Origin: Flavobacterium sp. IB48
Lineage (GTDB): Bacteria > Bacteroidota > Bacteroidia > Flavobacteriales > Flavobacteriaceae
Length of the DNA stretch: 64,000 bases
Assembly (NCBI RefSeq): GCF_016405855.1
Contig: NZ_JAEFCA010000002.1
Location: forward strand, 505,031 to 569,030
Reading direction: 5' to 3'
In this document: positions 18,444 to 27,629 of the stretch, in pieces
Layout: the number at the start of each line of letters is the position of its first letter
How positions within the stretch are numbered: the first letter of the stretch is position 1
Translations under genes and position numbers: made by a program
Notes under the pieces: generated by a model
Seen by the model: the letters and a program-made list of their open reading frames with translations, nothing else
Told to the model about the DNA's origin: nothing
The model's database searches: none

Positions 18444-18890
18444 ATGACATTCAGCCATTCCATTAAATCTTTTGACGAGTTAACCAATCACGAAATGTAC
18501 AACATGCTTCGGTTAAGAAGTGACGTTTTTGTAGTCGAACAAAACTGCCCTTATCTCGATTTAGATAATAAAGACCAGAAAGGTTTTCATTTATTGTATT
18601 ATGTCGATAACGAATTGGCAGGTGTGACGCGCTTACTTCCAAAAGGAATATCGTATGATGAAGTTTCAATTGGAAGAGTTGTAATTGCCAAATCGCATCG
18701 CGGATTAGGTTTAGGAGTAAAACTAATGGAAGCTTCGATTGCGGGTTGCGAAGAGAAATTCGGAAAAGGTCCAATTAGAATTAGTGCGCAATACCATTTA
18801 TCCAAATTTTATCAATCTTTAGGATTTGCAGAACAAGGAGAAGTGTATGATGAAGACGGAATTCCGCATATCGGAATGCTAAGAGCTTAA
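18444..18890 (+). CDS. ElaA-like GNAT acetyltransferase
   Basis: A 148-residue N-acetyltransferase resembling E. coli ElaA. Matching features are LRSDVFVVEQNCPYLDLDNKD near 23-43, the acetyl-CoA loop RVVIAKSHRGLGLGVKLM near 74-91 (Q/RxxGxG/A type), AQYHLSKFYQSLGF near 115-128, and the closing EVYDEDGIPHIGM. The acceptor of ElaA proteins is not established. It stands alone, ending tail to tail with the LysR gene four bases away. Confidence 0.88.
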   Translation: MTFSHSIKSFDELTNHEMYNMLRLRSDVFVVEQNCPYLDLDNKDQKGFHLLYYVDNELAGVTRLLPKGISYDEVSIGRVVIAKSHRGLGLGVKLMEASIAGCEEKFGKGPIRISAQYHLSKFYQSLGFAEQGEVYDEDGIPHIGMLRA

Positions 18891-18894
18891 CGAT

Positions 18895-19758
18895 TTACGG
18901 AATAATCAATTTCAAAACATTGGCCAGTACCGGATTATGATCTTCGGTTCTCCAATTGACATACAAATCGGTTTCTAGAGGCAATTTTATAAATCGGATT
19001 CCAGGGATTTCATGAAAGACATACGAATCGGGTAAAATCGCGATTCCAAGGCCTTTTCGAACCAAAGCAATTATCGAAGAACCAAATTCAGACTGAAGAT
19101 AAGCTTCTGGCGCGTTATCCAAAGAATTGAATAATCTCTGAATAAGGTCGCTGTAACTGCTGCCTTCGTCATTAGTTGGTAAAATAAACTTTTGAGACGC
19201 AAGGGTTTCTTTAGTAAAATCCTCAGGCGTTTGATATGGATGATCTTCTGGAACAACAACTGCTAAGTGATCGGTATAGATTTTTTGAGATTGAATATCT
19301 TTTGAATTATTGATATCTCTGGTAATCGCCAGATCTATTTTATAATTTCGCAGAAAATCCTGCTGATTCTCGTACAGCACCTGAACCAGTTTGATTTTTA
19401 GTTTTGGAAAAGCTTCTGAAATACGCGACAAAATTTCGGGCATAAGAGAAGCCGAAATAGAATCGGGATGAGAAATGGTAATCGTACCGCTCTCGCCTAG
19501 CTGAATCTGACGGGCAGATTGATGAATAAACTCTAGTTTACTCAATTCAACTTCCCATTTTTCTTTTAAGAACTGGCCAGCTGCAGTAAGTTTAACATTG
19601 CGTTTGTTACGCTCAAACAGCTGCACGCCAAGCTGATTCTCAAGAGACTGAATCTGACGGCTAAGTGCCGATTGTGTAATATTCATTTTACCGGCGGTGT
19701 TCCAGAAATGAAGTTCGCGGGCCAAAGCCAAAAAATATTTAATCTGCTGTAAATCCAT
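18895..19758 (-). CDS. LysR-family transcriptional regulator
   Basis: A 287-residue regulator. The N-terminal winged helix is clear: QIKYFLALARELHFWNTAGK, then MNITQSALSRQIQSLENQLG and VQLFERNKRNVKLTAAGQFL (residues 4-65). The rest is the two-lobed effector-binding domain (GTITISHPDSISASLMPEIL near 92-111). It is divergent from an acetyltransferase-DMT exporter pair, with 62 bp between starts and a T-N11-A site in the gap, the usual layout when LysR controls its neighbours. The co-inducer is unknown. Confidence 0.93.
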   Translation of the reverse strand: MDLQQIKYFLALARELHFWNTAGKMNITQSALSRQIQSLENQLGVQLFERNKRNVKLTAAGQFLKEKWEVELSKLEFIHQSARQIQLGESGTITISHPDSISASLMPEILSRISEAFPKLKIKLVQVLYENQQDFLRNYKIDLAITRDINNSKDIQSQKIYTDHLAVVVPEDHPYQTPEDFTKETLASQKFILPTNDEGSSYSDLIQRLFNSLDNAPEAYLQSEFGSSIIALVRKGLGIAILPDSYVFHEIPGIRFIKLPLETDLYVNWRTEDHNPVLANVLKLIIP

Positions 19759-19760
19759 TG

Positions 19761-19775
19761 ATGCAATTTACGCAT
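19761..19775. promoter_or_regulatory. Candidate LysR operator (T-N11-A)
   Basis: ATGC-N7-GCAT is a dyad containing T-N11-A, the family-wide LysR binding pattern. It sits two bases from the LysR start codon and 46 bp before the divergent GNAT gene. Confidence 0.45.
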
Positions 19776-19820
19776 TTATCAGAAACAAAAAACAGCTTTA
19801 AACGCATTAAAGAAACAAAC

Positions 19821-20342
19821 ATGAATACGTTAAAAATAACCAAAGCCACAACTGAAGATGCTTTAAAATTGCAATCAATTGGCAGACAAACTTTTTCTGA
19901 AACCTTCGCCGATGTCAACAGCGAAGAAAACATGAAAAAATATTTGGACGAAAGCTTCGCTACAGCAAAACTGACAGCAGAATTAAACAATCTTTCATCG
20001 TATTTCTATTTAGCTGTTTTAGATGAAAAAATAGTCGGTTACTTAAAATTGAATACAACTGATGCACAAACCGAAAAAGAAGATTTAAACGCCTTAGAAA
20101 TAGAACGTATTTATGTGGCAAAGGAATTTCATGGCAAAAAAGTCGCCCAAGCACTATACGCTCAAGCAGAAGAAATTGCCCAAGAAATAAAAGCTACTTA
20201 CATGTGGTTGGGTGTTTGGGAAAAGAATTTTAGAGCAGTAAGTTTCTACACTAAAAACGGTTTCGTACAATTTGACACCCATATTTTTAGATTAGGCAAC
20301 GACGAGCAAACCGATTTAATGATGAAAAAAGTATTGATTTAA
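19821..20342 (+). CDS. GNAT N-acetyltransferase, PaiA-like
   Basis: A 173-residue acetyltransferase. The core IERIYVAKEFHGKKVAQALY (near residues 94-113) is the acetyl-CoA binding segment and WLGVWEKNFRAVSFYTKNGF (near 131-150) is the usual beta6-alpha4 signature. The overall pattern recalls PaiA-type polyamine acetyltransferases, but the acceptor is inferred only. The start chosen gives MNTLKITKA; an upstream in-frame ATG would overlap the LysR start region. One base separates it from the DMT exporter gene, so they are co-transcribed. Confidence 0.85.
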   Translation: MNTLKITKATTEDALKLQSIGRQTFSETFADVNSEENMKKYLDESFATAKLTAELNNLSSYFYLAVLDEKIVGYLKLNTTDAQTEKEDLNALEIERIYVAKEFHGKKVAQALYAQAEEIAQEIKATYMWLGVWEKNFRAVSFYTKNGFVQFDTHIFRLGNDEQTDLMMKKVLI

Positions 20343-20343
20343 A

Positions 20344-21231
20344 ATGGAAAGAAGACAGCTTTTATTGTTTTTATTAATTCTTGGCACTGCATTTTGGGGA
20401 GTATCTTACTCTGTTACGAAAATGGCAATTGGCTACTATTCGCTAAACGTATTTTTATTTTATCGTTTCCTACTGGCTGTTGTGGTATTGAGTATTATTT
20501 TTTGGAAATATGTCAAAGACATTAATCGAGAAGCCATTAAAACAGGCTTTTTGCTTGCTGTGCCGATGTTTTTAGGCATTCAGCTTCAAACTGTTGGACT
20601 TAAATATACAGATGCTTCACAATGCTCTTTTATTGCTGGATTAACCGTAATTATTATTCCGTTATTAAAACTAGCCATTTATAAAACCAACGCTTCACTA
20701 AAAATCTGGATTGCCGCTTTGACGGCTTTAACTGGGTTATTTATTATTGCCATTCAAGATAAATTTACCATAAACTTCGGGGATTTATTTACCATTGCAG
20801 GAGCCTTTGCTTTTGCAGTTTATTTAATTGCTGTTGAAAAACATTCGGCCACCAAAAATCTTTTGTATTCTATTGTGCCAATGTTTGCGTTCTGTGCGCT
20901 TTTCACTTTTTTTATAGCGATAACAGACAGTTCATCTCAATGGTTTCCTCAAAATAATACGTTTTGGATGGGCGTAATTTACTGTGCTTTGTTTTCTACG
21001 GCTTTTATGTATACGGTTTCAAACATTTCACAACGTTATTTATCGGCAGAACGTGTAGCGGTTATTTATTTGTTTGAGCCTGTTTTTGGCGCAATTGGAG
21101 CTTTTTTTATTTTGGGAGAAAACCTTTCATGGCGACTGCTTTTGGGCGGAACTTTAATTTTTTCTGCTACAATTATTTCTGAAGTCAATTTTAAAAGCGA
21201 AAAATTAAAGCTGTTGATTAGAAAAAACTAA
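20344..21231 (+). CDS. EamA/DMT-family transporter
   Basis: A 295-residue inner-membrane protein with ten predicted helices in two EamA repeats. Signature segments are LGTAFWGVSYSVTKMAI (near 13-29), FLFYRFLLAVVVL, and in repeat two GDLFTIAGAFAFAVYLIAVE and EPVFGAIGAFFILGENLSWR. Members export amino acids, metabolites or drugs. The partner acetyltransferase suggests a modify-and-export pair controlled by the divergent LysR, as in some amine or drug resistance loci; that link is inference. Confidence 0.88.
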   Translation: MERRQLLLFLLILGTAFWGVSYSVTKMAIGYYSLNVFLFYRFLLAVVVLSIIFWKYVKDINREAIKTGFLLAVPMFLGIQLQTVGLKYTDASQCSFIAGLTVIIIPLLKLAIYKTNASLKIWIAALTALTGLFIIAIQDKFTINFGDLFTIAGAFAFAVYLIAVEKHSATKNLLYSIVPMFAFCALFTFFIAITDSSSQWFPQNNTFWMGVIYCALFSTAFMYTVSNISQRYLSAERVAVIYLFEPVFGAIGAFFILGENLSWRLLLGGTLIFSATIISEVNFKSEKLKLLIRKN

Positions 21232-21243
21232 TATTTTAAAATA

Positions 21244-21331
21244 TTTCACGCAGATTTAAAAAGATTTAAGCAGATCAACGCAGATTTTTATTTTAATAAA
21301 TCTTTTTAAATCTGCTGAATCTGCGTGAAAA
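21244..21331. repeat. CAGATT hairpin repeat
   Basis: TTTCACGCAGATT at the left and AATCTGCGTGAAA at the right are reverse complements. The left arm has exact 10-bp spacing (CAGATTTAAA, AAGATTTAAG, CAGATCAACG, CAGATT). It separates the convergent DMT exporter and sensor-kinase genes and may double as a terminator. Confidence 0.85.
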
Positions 21332-21355
21332 AATTTAAATCTTTTTTTAGGCTAA

Positions 21356-22690
21356 TCAATCCTCAATCAAAGAAATCTCGAAAATCGTTTTGCCATTTTC
21401 GTTTTTATGCGAAATATAACCACCATGCGCTTCTATAATGTTCTTCGATAAAGTCAATCCAATTCCCGCTCCTTCTGTTCGGGTGGTGAAAAACGGAAGA
21501 AATATTTTGTCCTCAATTTCTTTTTCAATTCCTTTTCCAGAGTCCGAAACTTTTATAAAAATGCGATTGTTTTTGGCTTCAGCAGAAATCGAAATTTGCT
21601 TCGTATTGCTATTTTCTAAAGCATTAATCGAATTTGTCAATAAATTAATCACTACTTGTTCTATCTGCTGCGAATCTATATTTATTAGATAATTTTGAGT
21701 AACGGAATTGGTAACTTCAATATTATTTTTCCTAAACAACGGATTCATAACCTGAATACAGTTTTCAGTTATGTGTTGCAGTGAAGTTTTTTCTTTTTTA
21801 GGCGAAGGAAGCATTGCCAGTTTTCGATACCCTTCAACAAATTTCTGCAAATGATCGCTTCGTCTCAGCATTGTATGAACGCTATGTTTGATATCTTCTA
21901 AGTCTTCTGTCGAAAGTGAATCTTGTTCTACTAAATCTTCCAGATTTTGGCAAATCGAACGAATTGGCGTTATAGAATTTAGCAATTCATGCGAAATCAC
22001 TTTCATCAAATTAATCCACGCATCTTTTTCTTTCTTTTCTACTACATTCTGAATGGAATCTAATAGAACAATAAAATAATCCTGCCCAAAAATTTCGGTT
22101 CGTGAAGCCTGCAAAACAAACGTCTGTTTACTTTGTTCGTTTATACTAAGTTCGATTGAAGTTTTAATTTCATGAAAATCATCTTCTTCGATAATTTCGC
22201 ACAAAGAGGGCAGCTGATTTTTAAGATATTTCCATTTTGAAACTTTCGGAACATTAAAGTGACTCGAAAAATAATCGTTCATCAAAAAAATACTCCAATC
22301 ACTTTCTTGTTTCTGTAAAATAATAACACCCGATTCTATATTGTTTAAAATCGAACGGTAGATAATATCTCTCGTGACCTGCTCATTTTGTTTACCTTTT
22401 AAAGTTTCATACAAGGTAAAGAGCTCATTGTAAGTGCTATTGAATTTATGTTTTGAGAAATCGGAACTAAAATCATCCTGCAATATCGAAGAAATGGTTT
22501 TATTGTAAATCAGAACTAAATTTCTAACATAAAAATACATTTCCCTCCCAAGCAGAAAAACCATGCAGAGACCAAAAACTCCCGTAAAAAGCAAACCAAT
22601 TCTAAAGAAATACAGCGACAATTCGATTCCGATCACGATCAAAATTAATCGCAGAAAAAGGAGTTTATAAGTTTGTAAAGTCCTTAGCAT
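21356..22690 (-). CDS. NtrB/NtrY-like sensor histidine kinase
   Basis: A 444-residue membrane kinase. Two helices lie at about 11-28 and 31-48, with almost no periplasmic loop. A PAS-like region spans about 105-215. The phospho-acceptor is His234 in VISHELLNSITPI, the NtrB/NtrY type. ATP-binding boxes follow: QVVINLLTNSINAL (N), DSGKGIE (G1), FFTTRTEGAGIGLTL (F/G2). It overlaps no gene but sits 2 bp after the sigma54 regulator gene, so the two are one operon and surely partners. The signal is unknown. Confidence 0.93.
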   Translation of the reverse strand: MLRTLQTYKLLFLRLILIVIGIELSLYFFRIGLLFTGVFGLCMVFLLGREMYFYVRNLVLIYNKTISSILQDDFSSDFSKHKFNSTYNELFTLYETLKGKQNEQVTRDIIYRSILNNIESGVIILQKQESDWSIFLMNDYFSSHFNVPKVSKWKYLKNQLPSLCEIIEEDDFHEIKTSIELSINEQSKQTFVLQASRTEIFGQDYFIVLLDSIQNVVEKKEKDAWINLMKVISHELLNSITPIRSICQNLEDLVEQDSLSTEDLEDIKHSVHTMLRRSDHLQKFVEGYRKLAMLPSPKKEKTSLQHITENCIQVMNPLFRKNNIEVTNSVTQNYLINIDSQQIEQVVINLLTNSINALENSNTKQISISAEAKNNRIFIKVSDSGKGIEKEIEDKIFLPFFTTRTEGAGIGLTLSKNIIEAHGGYISHKNENGKTIFEISLIED

Positions 22691-22692
22691 AA

Positions 22693-24042
22693 TTAGTCGA
22701 TATTGATATTAAATTTCTCCAAACGTCGGTACAGCGCGCCTCTTGACAAACCCAATTCTTCGGCAGTTTTACTAATATTGTTGTTGTTTTTAAGCAGTGC
22801 TTTTTCAACTGTTGCCTTTTCAACCGAAGAAAGCTGAATATCATCTGAGTTTTCCTCGTAAGGCGTTATCGTTTCTAAATCCAGATCAGAAACCGTTATG
22901 GTGTTATTTTCACAAAGAATAACGGCACGTTCAATCTTATTTTCCATTTCACGGATATTTCCGTTCCAAGCATGTTTTTCAATCTGTTCTAAGACTTTTT
23001 TATCAAAAGTGATTTCGTCACGACCATATTTCTCAATCATTTTATCCAAAAGATATTCGGCAAGCGGAATCTTATCTTCGTGACGTTCTCTAAGCGGAGG
23101 CAAAACAATTTCCATCGTATTGATGCGATAATACAAGTCTTCACGGAAATTTTTATCGGCAACTTCCAATTTCAAATTCAAATTGGTTGCTGTAATAATT
23201 CTAACGTTTAAAGGTCTTGCTTTAGTTTCTCCTAATCTTGTTACGGTTTTGGTCTGAATAACTTGCAAAAGTTTTGATTGTAAATGAAGCGGTACATTTC
23301 CTATTTCATCCAAAAAAATGGTTCCGTTCTGCGCCATTTCAAAACGTCCCGCTGTATCGGTTTTGGCATCGGTAAAAGCACCTTTGGCATAACCAAACAA
23401 TTCGCTTTCGAAAATATTAGAATTTAAAGAACCCAAATCAACAGCAATAAATGGCTGGCTTTTTCTTTCTGATTGCGTGTGAATATGATGCGCTAGAACA
23501 AATTTTCCTGTTCCGTTTTCACCCAAAATCAAAACATTGGCATCAGTTTTTGCGACTTTATCTGCTAAAGAATATGCCTTTTTTATAATCTCAGAACTGC
23601 CAACAAAGAATTCTTCTTTTACTTCTACTTCTTTGTTTTTCTTCTGTTCTTTTCGAGCTTTATCTACAGCTTGTTTTACCGATTCTAAAAGCTTTTTATT
23701 TTCCCAAGGTTTCAGAATATAATCAAAAGCACCCGATTTTAATCCTTCAACAGCGGTTTCTACTTTTCCGAAAGCCGTCATTAGAATTACCACCGTTTTA
23801 GGCGAAAGCGTTTTTATTTCTTTCAATAAATACAAACCTTCTCTTCCATCTTCAAAACCTAATCTGTAATTCATGTCTAACAGTACAACATCAATGGCAT
23901 TTTTTGCCAATAATTCGACAATGTTTTTCGGGTTATTGAGTGTATAAATGTTTTCAAAATACTTTTTCAGGTAGACTTTTGATGCAAAAAGAATGTCTTC
24001 CTGATCGTCGATGATTAAAATAGATGCGTTGGTCTTTTTCAT
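22693..24042 (-). CDS. Sigma54-dependent response regulator, NtrC family
   Basis: A 449-residue enhancer-binding protein. Receiver domain 1-120 with Asp56 as phospho-acceptor. AAA+ domain about 145-375: Walker A GENGTGKF (174-181; Phe in the place of the more usual Glu), sigma54-contact loop GAFTDA (221-226, a common variant of GAFTGA), Walker B TIFLDEIG (241-248) and LRERHEDKIPLAEYLL. The C-terminal Fis-type helix-turn-helix is NISKTAEELGLSRGALYRRL. It is divergent from an ABC transporter operon; the intervening region holds a dyad and a -24/-12-like element, so that operon is its likely target. Confidence 0.95.
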   Translation of the reverse strand: MKKTNASILIIDDQEDILFASKVYLKKYFENIYTLNNPKNIVELLAKNAIDVVLLDMNYRLGFEDGREGLYLLKEIKTLSPKTVVILMTAFGKVETAVEGLKSGAFDYILKPWENKKLLESVKQAVDKARKEQKKNKEVEVKEEFFVGSSEIIKKAYSLADKVAKTDANVLILGENGTGKFVLAHHIHTQSERKSQPFIAVDLGSLNSNIFESELFGYAKGAFTDAKTDTAGRFEMAQNGTIFLDEIGNVPLHLQSKLLQVIQTKTVTRLGETKARPLNVRIITATNLNLKLEVADKNFREDLYYRINTMEIVLPPLRERHEDKIPLAEYLLDKMIEKYGRDEITFDKKVLEQIEKHAWNGNIREMENKIERAVILCENNTITVSDLDLETITPYEENSDDIQLSSVEKATVEKALLKNNNNISKTAEELGLSRGALYRRLEKFNINID

Positions 24043-24055
24043 TATTGTTCAGTTT

Positions 24056-24082
24056 TGGACGAAAGGTGTCCACTTATGGACA
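24056..24082. promoter_or_regulatory. Candidate NtrC-type activator binding site
   Basis: Three half-sites, TGGAC-N7-GTCCA-N4-TGGAC, make two overlapping dyads; the inner one, TGTCCA-N4-TGGACA, is perfect. The site lies 14 bp from the regulator start and about 62 bp upstream of the -24-like element, the usual distance for an enhancer-binding protein. Confidence 0.6.
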
Positions 24083-24143
24083 GTTTAAATTTATTCAGAA
24101 AAATAATCCCTTAAAAACAAGGTATTTACAAGGTTTAATTTAC

Positions 24144-24159
24144 TGGCACGAAAATCACA
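24144..24159 (+). promoter_or_regulatory. Sigma54-like (-24/-12) promoter candidate
   Basis: TGGCACG is a perfect -24 element; four bases later TCACA replaces the expected TTGCA at -12 (3 of 5, with AC for GC), so the match is partial. It points toward the ABC transporter operon 170 bp away. Confidence 0.4.
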
Positions 24160-24328
24160 TTAGAACTTGTAAATCATTAATAATTAACCTCTTTCGGAAG
24201 TACAAATAACAAAATAAATAGCGATAAATTAAAAATAATTTATCTTAATTTTCAGACTTGTTTCTGTCATTTCCAAAGAGCATAAAAATTTTAAAAGAAA
24301 ATCAATCAAAAATTAAAACAGTCAAATT

Positions 24329-25039
24329 ATGATTACCATTACAAAACTTTCAAAAGTATTTAGAACTGAGGAATTAGAAACCAAAGCATTAAGTGAAATT
24401 TCGTTAACCATCAATCAAGGCGATTTTGTCTCTATTATGGGACCGTCTGGAAGCGGAAAATCGACTTTGTTGAATATCATTGGACTTTTGGATAGCGCTT
24501 CTAGCGGAAGTTACCAGCTTTTGGATCAGGAAATGGTTGGCTTAAAAGAAAAGTCTAGAGCGCAAGCCAGAAAAGAAAACATCGGATTCATCTTTCAGAA
24601 CTTCAATTTAATTGATGAATTATCTGTTTTTGATAATATCGAATTGCCTTTAATTTACAATAACGTTCCTTCTGCCGAAAGAAAATCACGCGTAAACGAA
24701 ATGGCAAAAATTTTGGGAATCGCTCATAGATTGAAGCATTTTCCGCAACAGCTTTCAGGCGGACAGCAGCAGCGTGTAGCCGTAGCAAGAGCTTTAATCA
24801 ATAATCCGAAAATTATTTTGGCCGATGAGCCAACAGGAAACCTAGACAGCAGAAACGGAAATGAAGTAATGGAATTGTTGACCGATCTTCATGCCAGCGG
24901 ATCGACAATTTTGATGGTAACACACTCAGATTACGATGCTTCTTTCTCGCAAAGAACAATTTTAATGAAAGATGGCGAAATCCTTTCTGAAAAAGTAAAT
25001 CATAGAAATGTTGATGTTTTAGTTAATTCTAACTGCTAA
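24329..25039 (+). CDS. ABC transporter ATP-binding protein, MacB/LolD type
   Basis: A 236-residue ATPase that energises the FtsX-type permeases downstream. Walker A GPSGSGKST (near 38-46), Q-loop FIFQNFNL, signature LSGGQQQR, Walker B IILADEPTGNLDS and switch His in MVTHSDYD are all intact. This subgroup drives mechanotransmission (peptide, lipoprotein or macrolide efflux) rather than classic transport. Four bases separate it from the first permease. Confidence 0.95.
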   Translation: MITITKLSKVFRTEELETKALSEISLTINQGDFVSIMGPSGSGKSTLLNIIGLLDSASSGSYQLLDQEMVGLKEKSRAQARKENIGFIFQNFNLIDELSVFDNIELPLIYNNVPSAERKSRVNEMAKILGIAHRLKHFPQQLSGGQQQRVAVARALINNPKIILADEPTGNLDSRNGNEVMELLTDLHASGSTILMVTHSDYDASFSQRTILMKDGEILSEKVNHRNVDVLVNSNC

Positions 25040-25043
25040 AGTC

Positions 25044-27455
25044 ATGTTGAAGAATTGGACAAACATATTTGTTTATCATATAAAGAACAACAAATTCTTT
25101 ACAGCCCTTAATATATTGGGCTTGAGTATAGGAATTGCAGGTTTAATCTTTGCAATTCTATACTGGAACGACGAACATTCTTACGATCAATGGAATCCTG
25201 AGAAAGATAAAATTTTCATTGCAATGAATGATTTTGGAGGTGGAAATATCTGGACAACAAATTCTCCAATTCCAGGCAGAATGCTTAATGCAACTACTTC
25301 ATATTTGGATAAATACTGTTATTTCAGAGTAAACTATACCACGGAAACTATTCAGCATAACGGAAAAATCGAATTGGTTGACAAAATCTTTTCAGCCGAA
25401 AGGAGTTTCTTTTCTTTCTTCCCTTTTGAATTTATTCAAGGTAATGCTAAGACAGCTTTTAGCGACCGCAACAGCATGGTTCTTTCTAAAGAAACTGCTG
25501 CGCGCATTTTTAAGAATGAAAACCCAATGGGAAAACAGGTCAAATACGCAGATCGAATTTTTGTTGTTCGCGGTATATATAAAATGCCTGAAAAATCGTC
25601 AGTAATGCCTTCGGTAATTACTCCTGTTTTAGAAGAGGAATTAGAACAAAACAAAGATAACTGGGGTTTTAGTTACGGATTAATGCTAAAGCTCAAAAAG
25701 CCAAGCGACACCACAGCAGTTATTCAAAATTTAGACAAAATATTTCTTGAAGACAACTACAAAAAACAGGCAAAAGCTGAAGGCTTATCAATTGAACAAT
25801 TTATTAAGCAATACGGCGAACCTATAAAAACAAGGCTTCTTCCGTTTACAAAAGCAAGGCTTCGTCAAGGAAATTATGCATTTCCTGAACAGAATGCCAA
25901 TTTGCAATTTCTAAAAATTATAATGGGTTTATCTATCTTAATTTTAATACTTTCGATCGTAAACTACATTAATATGGCTACTGCAAATGCAGTAAAACGA
26001 GCCAAAGAAGTTGGAGTTCGCAAGATAGTCGGTGCTACTAAATCGCAAATTGTTACACAGTTTGTTTTTGAAACCACGCTTATTACTTTGTTTTCGGTTT
26101 TACTGGCAATGGTAATCGTAGAACTTTCGCTTCCTTTTTACAATGCTTTTTTAAACAAGAACTTAACATTAATTGGAACTCAATTTTACTTCCAACTTAT
26201 TTTAATTTTCTTCTTTGTAATCCTTGTTTCGGGGGTTTTTCCTGCTGTTTACATTGCAAATTTTGAAACACTGAAAGTCTTAAAAGGCAATTTTTCGAGA
26301 AGTAAAAACGGTGTCTGGATTCGTAACGGAATGCTTGTTTTGCAGTTTTCTATTGCTACCCTTTTTATTATCGGGTCGTTTATTGTCTATAGACAGGTAA
26401 ACTTTATGATGGCGAAAGATTTAGGTTTTAATGGATCTCAGGTTATGGATATTTCTTTTAAACCGCAAAAAGGAAAAAATCAATACGAAAGGTACAAAAC
26501 CATTAAACAAGAACTAGAAAAAATTAAAGGTGTTGAAGGAGTTTCTGCAGGAATGTTTTCTATTGGAAGCAATGATAATTCTTGGCAAGAGCTTCATTAT
26601 AAATCCAATAAAGCAGTCATAACACAGCAAATGCCAATGGACTTTGGACAATTAAATCTTTTAGGAATTCAGATTATCAAAGGAAAAGATTTGAATCCTG
26701 AATTGGCAACAGACAGCATTTCGAGTGCTTTATTGAATGAAACCGCCGCAAAAACGCTTCAAGTAAAGGATCCTGTAAATCAGGATATCACTTTTGGAGG
26801 GAAAAAATTTAAAGTTGTGGGTATTGTCAAAAATTTCCATTATGTCGGAATGGAATATAATATCGCTCCAATGATTTTCTTCCATATCAATGCTTTTGAC
26901 TGGATTACAAATGATATGCACTATATTTCTGTTAAAATATCGCCAGATCAAATGCCAGAAACCATTGCTGCAATTAATAAATTCTGGAAATCTAAAGTCG
27001 ATCAGGAATATCCTTTTGAGTATGATTTTGTAGATAAAAACTTTGCCCGAACCTATAAAAAATACGAGGATCAAAGAAACTTGTTTGCTCTGCTGAATGT
27101 GGTCGTAATATTAATTGCTGTTTTCGGATTATTTGCTTTGGCTTCTTTTTCTATGGAAAGAAGATTGCGCGAAATCGCCATTAGAAAAACACTCGGTGCG
27201 GAAACCAATATTCTATTAAAGGAATTATCAAAACAGTATGTAATTTTCTGCGTACTTGGTTTCTTAATCGGAATTGTTCCTGCTTATTTATTGATGCAAA
27301 AATGGCTAGAAAACTTTGCTTCTCGAATCGATATTCCGTTTTTGCCATTCTTCGTTGCTTTTATATCACTGTTGTTTTTAACGCTGACGATTGTTTTAGC
27401 AAAAGCCTACCAAGTGACCAAAGTAAATGTTTTAAAATATTTAAAATACGAGTAA
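25044..27455 (+). CDS. ABC permease, MacB/FtsX type (first paralogue)
   Basis: An 803-residue inner-membrane permease. The N terminus (FTALNILGLSIGIAGLIFAIL, residues 19-39) is the first helix, followed by a large MacB-like periplasmic domain, an FtsX domain of three helices (about 290-410, with NAVKRAKEVGVRKIVGATKSQI), a second periplasmic domain and a second FtsX block ending EIAIRKTLGAETNILLKELS. This fused layout of about 800 residues is common in Bacteroidota. It belongs to the operon that begins with the ATPase; the cargo is unknown, possibly a peptide, lipid or envelope-stress signal. Confidence 0.92.
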   Translation: MLKNWTNIFVYHIKNNKFFTALNILGLSIGIAGLIFAILYWNDEHSYDQWNPEKDKIFIAMNDFGGGNIWTTNSPIPGRMLNATTSYLDKYCYFRVNYTTETIQHNGKIELVDKIFSAERSFFSFFPFEFIQGNAKTAFSDRNSMVLSKETAARIFKNENPMGKQVKYADRIFVVRGIYKMPEKSSVMPSVITPVLEEELEQNKDNWGFSYGLMLKLKKPSDTTAVIQNLDKIFLEDNYKKQAKAEGLSIEQFIKQYGEPIKTRLLPFTKARLRQGNYAFPEQNANLQFLKIIMGLSILILILSIVNYINMATANAVKRAKEVGVRKIVGATKSQIVTQFVFETTLITLFSVLLAMVIVELSLPFYNAFLNKNLTLIGTQFYFQLILIFFFVILVSGVFPAVYIANFETLKVLKGNFSRSKNGVWIRNGMLVLQFSIATLFIIGSFIVYRQVNFMMAKDLGFNGSQVMDISFKPQKGKNQYERYKTIKQELEKIKGVEGVSAGMFSIGSNDNSWQELHYKSNKAVITQQMPMDFGQLNLLGIQIIKGKDLNPELATDSISSALLNETAAKTLQVKDPVNQDITFGGKKFKVVGIVKNFHYVGMEYNIAPMIFFHINAFDWITNDMHYISVKISPDQMPETIAAINKFWKSKVDQEYPFEYDFVDKNFARTYKKYEDQRNLFALLNVVVILIAVFGLFALASFSMERRLREIAIRKTLGAETNILLKELSKQYVIFCVLGFLIGIVPAYLLMQKWLENFASRIDIPFLPFFVAFISLLFLTLTIVLAKAYQVTKVNVLKYLKYE

Positions 27456-27473
27456 TTAGTTTTAAGTTTTTTA

Positions 27474-27564
27474 TTTCACTCAGATTTTACAGATTTAAGC
27501 TGATTAGGCAGATTTCTTTTAGATTTAAAATACATCTGCCAAAATCTGTAAAATCTGCGTGAAA
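27474..27564. repeat. CAGATT hairpin repeat
   Basis: TTTCACTCAGATTTTACAG on the left and CTGTAAAATCTGCGTGAAA on the right pair as a long stem, with one C/G change in the outer part. It lies between the two permease genes inside a presumed operon, so it would be present in the mRNA. Confidence 0.85.
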
Positions 27565-27629
27565 CTAACCTCACAAAGTATAAGACATAACATAAACTTA
27601 TGTTCTATATTATTTAAACCACCAACAAA

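Noticed and set aside
24024..24209. Short plus-strand frame between the sigma54 regulator and ABC operon
   Set aside because: It begins inside the minus-strand regulator gene and crosses the dyad and promoter elements; no protein-like features.
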